DNA of 20,151 bases from Planctomycetota bacterium. Its GTDB lineage: Bacteria; Planctomycetota; Brocadiia; JAJRTI01. The notes beneath the pieces are model-generated. The model did not search any database, was not told the DNA's origin, and worked only from the letters and a program-made list of their open reading frames with translations. The stretch spans positions 1 through 20,151 of the forward strand of contig JAJRTI010000101.1 of assembly GCA_024278415.1 (NCBI GenBank), read 5' to 3'. The position numbers and the translations under genes were made by a program. This document shows positions 14,886-20,151 of the stretch, piece by piece (positions within the stretch are counted from its first letter, which is position 1; each line of letters opens with the position of its first letter).

Positions 14886-15647
14886 CTACTCCTCGTCGTA
14901 CGCCTTCAGCGGACGGATCCACACGGACCGATAGCGCACGGGATCCTTGTGGTCTTGGAGCATGACCGGCCCCTGGGGCGGGTGGGGCGGGTAGTACGAC
15001 GACAGGTTGCGATGGCCGGTGGGGCCCATGGCCGGGGTCGCGTGGTGCACGCACACGCCGTTGTGCATGACCGTGATGAGCGCCGGCGTGAGCACGAGGT
15101 CGCCCTCGTAGCGCGGCGCCCGAAACATGATGTCGTACGTGTGCCACTCGCCCGGCTTCACACACGCGTTCACGAGCGGCGGGTACTGGCCGTAGATGCC
15201 GGCGGTGATGCCGTCCGCGTACGTGCGGTTGTCATACCCGTCGAGCACCTGGATTTCGTACTTGCCCATGAGGAACACGCCACTGTTGCCGCGGCCCTGG
15301 CTGGAGCCCACGACCTCGGCCGGCGCAGCCCACTCCACGTGGAGCTGGCAATCGCCGAAGTGCTCCTGGGTCTCGATGTTGCCCGTGCCGCCGACGACCT
15401 CCATGTACCCGTTCTCAACCTTCCACCCCACCTCGCCGCCGCCAACCTTTTGCCACGCGGACACGTCCGCGCCGTCGAAGAGCACGATCGCATCGGACGG
15501 AGGCGTCCCTGCCGCGTCTTGGCTGGGGAACGTACCGGGCGTGATGACCTTCGGCGCGGGGCGGTCGATGTCGTGCACGCGCCATTTCCAATTCGGCAAC
15601 ACGGGCGTATCGGTATAGCCCACCGGGGGCTGCTGCGGGGCGGCCAT
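14886..15647 (-). CDS. DUF1080 (3-keto-disaccharide hydrolase-like, LamG-fold) protein
   Basis: 253 residues from ATG 15647, with AGGAG 8 nt upstream. The frame is open to 15761, but the ribosome site and promoter both favour this start. It is a DUF1080 (3-keto-glucoside hydrolase family) concanavalin-like domain with LFDGADVSAW at 56-65, QGRGNSGVFL at 117-126 and YEIQVLD at 130-136. A strand with GEWHTYDIMFRAPR and a C-terminal PVRYRSVWIRPL complete it. Planctomycetes and related phyla encode many copies, most of them secreted. This one begins MAAPQQPPVGYTDTP and shows no signal peptide, so it may act in the cytoplasm or leave by another route. Some family members hydrolyse 3-keto-glycosides, but the reaction of this one is not shown. 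It has its own promoter and terminator. Confidence 0.86.
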   Translation of the reverse strand: MAAPQQPPVGYTDTPVLPNWKWRVHDIDRPAPKVITPGTFPSQDAAGTPPSDAIVLFDGADVSAWQKVGGGEVGWKVENGYMEVVGGTGNIETQEHFGDCQLHVEWAAPAEVVGSSQGRGNSGVFLMGKYEIQVLDGYDNRTYADGITAGIYGQYPPLVNACVKPGEWHTYDIMFRAPRYEGDLVLTPALITVMHNGVCVHHATPAMGPTGHRNLSSYYPPHPPQGPVMLQDHKDPVRYRSVWIRPLKAYDEE

Positions 15648-15706
15648 GGTCGATTCTCCTGGTGCAATGGCTTGAGGGAGGGGCGGACGAATCACATTAG
15701 GGCGAG

Positions 15707-15735
15707 AGGATAACCCAATCCGCAGGCGGCTGCAA
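15707..15735 (-). promoter_or_regulatory. sigma70-like promoter for the DUF1080 gene
   Basis: On the minus strand TTGCAG (15730-15735), a 17-base spacer and TATCCT (15707-15712) form a promoter. Transcription should start near 15700, giving a leader of about 53 nt. It lies back to back with the promoter candidate of the plus-strand lipoprotein gene. Confidence 0.5.
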
Positions 15736-15769
15736 GCTGAACGCTGGGCTTCTTGCGCCAAGCACGTGT

Positions 15770-15777
15770 GCTACAAT
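15770..15777 (+). promoter_or_regulatory. extended -10 element for the metallo-beta-lactamase-fold lipoprotein gene
   Basis: TACAAT at 15772-15777 matches five of six -10 positions and is preceded by GTGC, close to an extended -10 motif. There is no good -35 at the right distance (TTGCGC at 15753-15758 is too close). Transcription would start near 15784, giving a leader of about 34 nt. Confidence 0.4.
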
Positions 15778-15817
15778 ATCGGGCAGGATTCAGTCGCGGA
15801 GCACGTACGCGCAACAC

Positions 15818-16837
15818 ATGGCAAGACGGAAGACCATGCAACACGGGCTGGCAGCAGCCTCCATCGCCACAGTGGCCCTTGTGCTGATTCTCGCCGGTTG
15901 CCGCTCGTACCCGTTGCAGGTACTCAAGTGGAACATGCTCCGGCCCACGCCCTACGCCCGCGCCAAGCTCAAGCCCGATCCAAGCGCGTGGTCGTCCGAC
16001 GACGTCACCGTCTGTTGGCTTGGCCATGCCACTGTGCTCATCAACTTCCACGGCACGACGGTCCTCACGGATCCAGTGCTCGTGAAGCGGCTCGCGCCGC
16101 CGCACCTCTGGGGCCACACGAACCTTGGCATCCGGCGCATCTACGAGTTGCCGCTGAAGTTCCGCGACTTGCCCCCTATCGACCTCGTCCTGCTGTCGCA
16201 CGCGCACTACGACCACTGGGACATCGCGTCGCTCAAGTACTTCGACAAGCGAACCACCGCAATCGTCCCCAAGGGCGATACGGACCTTGTGCCCAAGGGA
16301 CGCTTCGGCAACGTCGTCGAGTTGCACTGGGACCAGACGCACAAAGCCGGGCCCATTCAAGTCCAGGCGTTCTATGTCGCGCATTGGGGAGAGCGCCCCG
16401 GCGCGGACAATTCGCACTTCCGCGGGTTCAACGGGTACATCCTCTCCGGCTACGGCCGACGCGTCGTCTTCATCGGGGACACGGCCGTGGGCCAGTGGTC
16501 GCGGGCGCCAGCGGCAACATCGCAGACGGGAGGCGCCTGGACCGTGCACCCGGTCGATTGGCGCGCACAAGCCGGCCCTGGGCCAACGGACCTGTGCATC
16601 ATCCCCATTGGCAGCTCCTACTACTTCATGAACCACTGCACCCCCGAGGAGGCGTGGCGCATCTTCAAGCAGGCCGGCGGCCGGTGGTTCCTCCCTACGC
16701 ACTGGAACACTTTCATCCTTTGCCCGCCGGACAAGTTGCCCATTCGGGAGCCCATCCAACGGCTGCGTAAGGCCGCGGGAGTTGAAGGCAACAGGATCGT
16801 GTGCGATGAGCCGGGCAAGGTGTTCGTGCTGCCCTGA
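15818..16837 (+). CDS. metallo-beta-lactamase-fold hydrolase, probable lipoprotein (NAPE-PLD/UlaG-like)
   Basis: A 339-residue protein from ATG 15818. A second ATG at 15836 has GGAAG close upstream and would still leave a full signal peptide, so the start is uncertain. The N-terminus ends with a lipobox (LILAGC, C28), so it should be a lipid-anchored envelope protein. The metal site has the SHAHYDHWD block (H128, H130, D132, H133), a later VAHWGERP histidine, FIGDTAVG with an aspartate, and a C-terminal LPTHWNTF histidine. Together these form a two-metal hydrolase site. The order and the WLGHATVLINFHGTTVLTDPVL start resemble the UlaG/NAPE-PLD-like branch, which includes phosphodiesterases acting on lipids. 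The substrate is not known. It is transcribed divergently from the DUF1080 gene. Confidence 0.83.
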   Translation: MARRKTMQHGLAAASIATVALVLILAGCRSYPLQVLKWNMLRPTPYARAKLKPDPSAWSSDDVTVCWLGHATVLINFHGTTVLTDPVLVKRLAPPHLWGHTNLGIRRIYELPLKFRDLPPIDLVLLSHAHYDHWDIASLKYFDKRTTAIVPKGDTDLVPKGRFGNVVELHWDQTHKAGPIQVQAFYVAHWGERPGADNSHFRGFNGYILSGYGRRVVFIGDTAVGQWSRAPAATSQTGGAWTVHPVDWRAQAGPGPTDLCIIPIGSSYYFMNHCTPEEAWRIFKQAGGRWFLPTHWNTFILCPPDKLPIREPIQRLRKAAGVEGNRIVCDEPGKVFVLP

Positions 16838-16936
16838 CTGCCGCGTCCTCGCCATCGAGCACAATCCTATCGCGGCCGCATCTGGCCTCCGCCTTCCGCC
16901 TCTGTGCCCCTCCGTGCTCTCTGTGGTGAGCCCCCC

Positions 16937-18004
16937 CTACTCGATCGTCACCTCCGCGTTGGTGCGGCCCGACTCGTAAATGGCGTTCACGATCTCGACC
17001 GCGTGCATCGCGCTCTCGACCGACACGTACGGCTCGCGGTCGTCTCGGATCGCCTCGACCAAGTCCTCCATGTGGAACTGGTGCCCGGCCGAGCCCACGG
17101 CCATGGGATCGGTCGCGGTGGTCGGCCCCTCAGGCTTCTTGTCCTTGGGTCCGTACAGGGCCATGAGTTGCTTCTCTTCCTCCCCGCCCTCGTCGTCCAT
17201 GAAGTTCCACGACCGCAACTCGCCCGCGCTCTGCACCGTGCCCTTGTCGCCATGCACCACGAGGACGCGGCTGTCCCCGCCGTACGCGCAGGTCGTCGTC
17301 ATGACCGTGCCCAGCGCGCCGTTCGCGAACTTGATGACCGCAACCGTCTTGTCCTCGGCCTCGATGTCATGTGTAAAGGTGCCGTACGCCGCGAACACGG
17401 ACTTGACTCGGCCGCCGAGCCACTGCATGAGATCGATGGTGTGCACGCCTTGGTTCATGAGCGAGCCGCCGCCGTCCATAGCCCACGTGCCCTTCCACGA
17501 GCCGTGCGGGCCCTGGTAGTAGGTGTCCTTGCGGAACCAGGGCAGCAGCGCGTGCACGCCAATGAGCCGGCCCATGCGCCCCTCGTCGATCGTGGCCTTG
17601 ATGCGCTTGTTGAGCGTGTCCGTGCGGCTCTGGAATACGCCCGCGGCCTTGATGCCGGCGTCTTTGGCGGCTTGGATCATCTTCTTGATCTTGGCCACGT
17701 CGATGTCGACCGGCTTCTCCACGAGCAGGTGCTTGCCCGCGGCGATAGCCTCCATGGCCATGTCCGCGTGCATGCCGCTGGGCGTGGCAATACTGACCGC
17801 GCCCACCTCGGGATCGGCGAGCATCTCCGCGTAGCTCGTGTAAGCCTTGGCGTCGGGGTACTGCTCGGCCACGCCGTTGAGCCGCTCCTCGTCAATGTCG
17901 CAAAACGCGGCGAGCTTGCAGCCTTTGGCGCTGCTCGCGGCCTTGCAGTGATGCTTGCCCATGCCGAGGCCAACGACGCCAAAGCCGAGAACGTCCGAGC
18001 CCAT
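16937..18004 (-). CDS. Gfo/Idh/MocA family NAD(P)-dependent oxidoreductase
   Basis: 355 residues from ATG 18004, with AGGAG 7 nt upstream; the frame runs on to 18085, but the ribosome site decides the start. An N-terminal Rossmann fold carries the dinucleotide motif GVVGLGMGKHH (9-19) and the family signature EKP at 96-98 (LLVEKPVDID). The C-terminal alpha/beta domain has GGSLMNQGVHTIDLMQWLGG with H188 and D191, the usual substrate and catalytic residues. Members oxidise or reduce sugars, inositols and related compounds. The specific substrate cannot be read here. No signal peptide or Tat motif is present, so it is cytoplasmic. It has its own promoter at 18082-18110 and converges on the lipoprotein gene without an obvious terminator between them. 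Confidence 0.92.
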   Translation of the reverse strand: MGSDVLGFGVVGLGMGKHHCKAASSAKGCKLAAFCDIDEERLNGVAEQYPDAKAYTSYAEMLADPEVGAVSIATPSGMHADMAMEAIAAGKHLLVEKPVDIDVAKIKKMIQAAKDAGIKAAGVFQSRTDTLNKRIKATIDEGRMGRLIGVHALLPWFRKDTYYQGPHGSWKGTWAMDGGGSLMNQGVHTIDLMQWLGGRVKSVFAAYGTFTHDIEAEDKTVAVIKFANGALGTVMTTTCAYGGDSRVLVVHGDKGTVQSAGELRSWNFMDDEGGEEEKQLMALYGPKDKKPEGPTTATDPMAVGSAGHQFHMEDLVEAIRDDREPYVSVESAMHAVEIVNAIYESGRTNAEVTIE

Positions 18005-18081
18005 GATGTACTCCTTGGGGTGTGCGTGCAGACGGGGGGTGGGGAGTGAGAGGCGGCTTCTTGCGCCAACAGAAGGGAGGA

Positions 18082-18110
18082 ACAATATCAGCCGCCGGGA
18101 GGGGTGTCAA
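18082..18110 (-). promoter_or_regulatory. sigma70-like promoter for the Gfo/Idh/MocA gene
   Basis: On the minus strand a perfect TTGACA (18105-18110) is followed by a 17-base spacer and TATTGT (18082-18087, four of six). Transcription should start near 18075, leaving a leader of about 70 nt before the ATG at 18004. Confidence 0.7.
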
Positions 18111-18283
18111 GCGGGGGAGCGAGAAGGCGATTCGTTCGGCCTTCGAGTGCCGTCGCACCGTTCACGCGTGCCTGCGCCCCACTCGTGGAAGATACCAGTC
18201 CTCCAGGAAGCGGAACGGAACAAGCGCCCAACTCCCCGCCGCCCTTCTGCCCATCAACCATGAACCCTCGCCGCGCCGCGGCG

Positions 18284-19588
18284 CTATCGCGGCCGTTTCG
18301 CGGAGCGGCCTCCGCGGCGCCGGCCTCCCCGGCGCCGGGACTTGGGCTTGGGCGCCGCGCGTTCGCCGCGGGGTGAGGAGCCACTGAGCGGGTGCACGTG
18401 CTCCTCGAAGAGATCGAGCCACGGCTCGATACGAGAGTGGTCGCCCCCAGTGGCTTCGAGGTGGATCTCATAGAGTGCGAGCGTCTCGGGGAATGCATGC
18501 TGGGAGACGAACCGCGGCTTGGAGAACCGGCGCTTGCGCGTGCCGTCGAAGCGCGGGTGGTCGGCCAAGGACTTGACGAGTTGGCTCACCAAGCGCTTGG
18601 GCATATTGTAGCGCCGCGCGGCCGGCTCGATGAGATCGTGGACGAGATCCCCGTACGGTGTGTCGTCGTCACGGGCGCGGGCTTGGTCGATACGGAAGCG
18701 CACGTAGTCGTAGAAGAGCGCGCCGAGCATCATCACGCCCGTGGGCGGGCCGGTGATGCGGCTGCCGGTGTCGAGCGCGCGCAGGTAGTCCCACATGCGC
18801 GGGTCTCGGCAGTCGGCCAGGTAGTCGGCCAACTCAGGAAACATGACGCCCAGAATGCGCGACTCGTGGAGGAGGCGAAACGCGGGCTCCGAAGACTCGT
18901 GCGTGAACAGCTTGTAGATCTCTTCGAGCATGCGCGCCGGCGACGCCTTCTCCAGCTCCGCAAAGTGGCGGTGGATCGCGTCGTACGTGTCGTGCTCGAT
19001 GTCGAAGCCCAGCCGCGCGGCGAAGCGCACCGCGCGCACCATGCGCACCGGGTCCTCGCGGAAGCGGATGTCGGGGTCGCCGATGCTGCGGATGGGCCGC
19101 GCCTCGATATCGGCCAGGCCGCCCACGTAGTCCACGACCTCGAAGCTCTCGATGTCGTAGAAGAGGCCGTTGATCGTGAAGTCCCGGCGCCGCGCGTCCT
19201 CTTCCTCGGTGCCGAAGGTGTTGTCGTCCTTGTGGAAGAGGTTGGCCTCTGGGTCGTCGGGATCCGCGTCCATCTTGGGCTGGCGCCGGAACGTGGCGGT
19301 CTCGATGATCTTGTCGCCAAACTTGATGTGCGCGAGCCGAAACCGCCGGCCAATGAGGAAGCAATTGCGGAAGAGCTTCTTGATGCGGTTGGGGTGGGCG
19401 TCGGTCGCGATATCGAAGTCCTTGGGGCGGCGCCCCAAGAGCAGGTCGCGCACACTGCCGCCCACGAGGTACGCGGCGTGGCCGGCGTCGGCGAGCCGGT
19501 AGAGCACCTTCTTGGCGTCCGGGTCGATATCGCGTCGGGAGACCGAGTGCTGCGAACGTGGACGGATGAGGGGTTTCGAATCTCGCAT
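18284..19588 (-). CDS. pcnB: poly(A) polymerase I-like nucleotidyltransferase
   Basis: 434 residues from ATG 19588; no good ribosome site is seen. It belongs to the class II tRNA nucleotidyltransferase/poly(A) polymerase family. It has LVGGSVRDLLLGRRPKDFDIATDA with the metal-binding DFD at 57-59, and RRDFTIN at 134-140. The stretch DNTFGTEEEDARRRDFTINGLFYD resembles the PcnB subgroup rather than CCA-adding enzymes. The fold continues with IRSIGDPDIRFREDPVRMVRAVRFAARLGF and a helical C-terminal RNA-binding region. The tail is strongly basic (KSRRRGGRRRGGRSAKRPR), as in PcnB. PcnB adds 3' poly(A) tails that mark RNA for decay, but a CCA-adding role cannot be excluded from sequence alone. Length is close to E. 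coli PcnB. The promoter at 19774-19802 implies a leader of about 180 nt. Confidence 0.88.
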   Translation of the reverse strand: MRDSKPLIRPRSQHSVSRRDIDPDAKKVLYRLADAGHAAYLVGGSVRDLLLGRRPKDFDIATDAHPNRIKKLFRNCFLIGRRFRLAHIKFGDKIIETATFRRQPKMDADPDDPEANLFHKDDNTFGTEEEDARRRDFTINGLFYDIESFEVVDYVGGLADIEARPIRSIGDPDIRFREDPVRMVRAVRFAARLGFDIEHDTYDAIHRHFAELEKASPARMLEEIYKLFTHESSEPAFRLLHESRILGVMFPELADYLADCRDPRMWDYLRALDTGSRITGPPTGVMMLGALFYDYVRFRIDQARARDDDTPYGDLVHDLIEPAARRYNMPKRLVSQLVKSLADHPRFDGTRKRRFSKPRFVSQHAFPETLALYEIHLEATGGDHSRIEPWLDLFEEHVHPLSGSSPRGERAAPKPKSRRRGGRRRGGRSAKRPR

Positions 19589-20151
19589 GTTCTGTCAGGT
19601 CGATGGCTTGGCGTGCACGGCCGAGGCGCGTCTTCGGGACCACCCCAATGCCTGTTGGGCCGCGCGTGGGCTTTCCCAGTTGGGTCCGTCGGCTCCGGAA
19701 CCCCGACCCGTCGTTGGGCATGGGCTCCCATGGTCGCGGCGTGCGCCTGGGCTCCTCCTCGGATCGCGCGCCCATTAAACCACACTGCGGCCCGCGGTGC
19801 AACGGGGTGGAGCGCGGCACGGCTCCGGCGAATCGCAGGCGCGAGCGCGGCCATTCCGGGCCGGCAGGCAGGGGCGATGGCGGCCTTGTTCGCCAGCCCC
19901 GCCCAGTTCGCGATCCCCCTCGCGCCGCGCGCCCAGCCCAGACACAAACCCAAGCATTTCGTGTCGCAGGCGACAAGGGGCTTCAGGCAACTGTCTAGCA
20001 GTTCCAAAAAAAGGGTGTAGGTCTGATTGTACGTATCCCAACGCGTTGCATTCTGGAGTTTCAGTTTCGAAGTGGATTCAGGCAGGTTCACAACAAACGT
20101 CCCGGCTCTTCGCCTGCGTGCAACCCCTCGCGGACATCGCAGCCCGAAGGG
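19589..20151. other. 563-bp end region without a supported gene
   Basis: It contains the pcnB promoter (19774-19802). The part from about 19975 to 20100 is clearly richer in A+T than the rest of the window and has a run of seven A (about 20005-20012). On the minus strand it has a TACAAT box (20023-20028) and a small inverted repeat, AACTG-TCTAG-CAGTT. This looks like regulatory DNA. Long open frames on both strands across it resemble no family and overlap pcnB. No tRNA is visible. Confidence 0.5.
19774..19802 (-). promoter_or_regulatory. sigma70-like promoter for pcnB
   Basis: On the minus strand TTGCAC (19797-19802), a 17-base spacer and TTTAAT (19774-19779, five of six) form a promoter. 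Transcription should start near 19767, about 180 nt before the ATG of pcnB. Confidence 0.52.

Noticed and set aside
16838..16936. Possible terminator between the lipoprotein gene and the convergent Gfo/Idh/MocA gene
   Set aside because: No stable stem with a T tract was found. The region shows only repeated CTCTGTG-type words.
18392..20020. A 542-codon open frame on the plus strand over pcnB
   Set aside because: It is the reverse complement of a clear poly(A) polymerase gene. Its translation is rich in Val, His, Arg and Glu with no recognisable domain, typical of antisense frames in GC-rich DNA.
18733..20091. A 452-codon minus-strand open frame beginning upstream of pcnB
   Set aside because: It overlaps pcnB in another frame, and its downstream part is low-complexity Arg/Ser/Thr-rich shadow sequence. 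Its first 50 residues look more ordinary but match no family I know.
1..20151. CRISPR arrays, tRNA or rRNA genes, insertion sequences
   Set aside because: No regularly spaced repeats, no recognisable T-arm or acceptor-stem arrangement, and no transposase-like protein were seen on either strand.

Overview
The window is GC-rich bacterial DNA (roughly two thirds G+C by eye) carrying fourteen complete or nearly complete protein genes and the last codons of a fifteenth. The gene content points to an environmental, probably anaerobic or facultative bacterium of the PVC group (Planctomycetota or Lentisphaerota-like) or a neighbouring uncultured phylum. The clues are a DUF1080 protein, a Gfo/Idh/MocA oxidoreductase, a LamG-plus-TIM-barrel glycosidase, a DUF4432 sugar-epimerase-like protein, a glycyl radical enzyme and a PcnB-type poly(A) polymerase. 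Several starts lack a good Shine-Dalgarno, which also fits. The phylum is an inference. I saw no tRNA, rRNA, CRISPR array or insertion sequence.

Layout. 1-763 (+): the C-terminal tail of an upstream protein, then a DUF4276/Toprim-like protein joined to it by a 1-nt stop/start overlap, probably an AAA-ATPase/Toprim pair. 786-2008 (+): a clear promoter and a DUF4432 mutarotase-like gene. It converges on a minus-strand gene for a secreted cysteine-rich LTxxQ (Spy/CpxP-like) protein, with a shared bidirectional terminator between them. 2857-6646 (+): a glycyl radical enzyme followed after 16 nt by a secreted MA-type metallopeptidase with TPRs.

6672-14700 (-): rdgB, rnc (with a good promoter), a response regulator/HD-GYP gene, a pseudo-receiver/GGDEF gene, a GT87-type membrane glycosyltransferase and a secreted glycoside hydrolase. 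14886-15647 (-): a DUF1080 protein, divergent from a metallo-beta-lactamase-fold lipoprotein (15818-16837, +). 16937-18004 (-): a Gfo/Idh/MocA oxidoreductase with a good promoter. 18284-19588 (-): a PcnB-like poly(A) polymerase with a promoter about 190 nt upstream. The last 560 nt hold no gene I can support.

Themes. Sugar and glycan metabolism recurs (DUF4432, glycosidase, GT87, DUF1080, Gfo/Idh). RNA and nucleotide housekeeping is spread among it (rnc, pcnB, rdgB). A two-gene c-di-GMP module stands out because its GGDEF protein has lost the catalytic motif but kept the product-binding I-site, while its neighbour is an intact-looking HD-GYP phosphodiesterase. No complete new multi-gene system is evident. 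The best leads are that pair, the edge-truncated ATPase/Toprim pair and the glycyl radical enzyme of unknown substrate.
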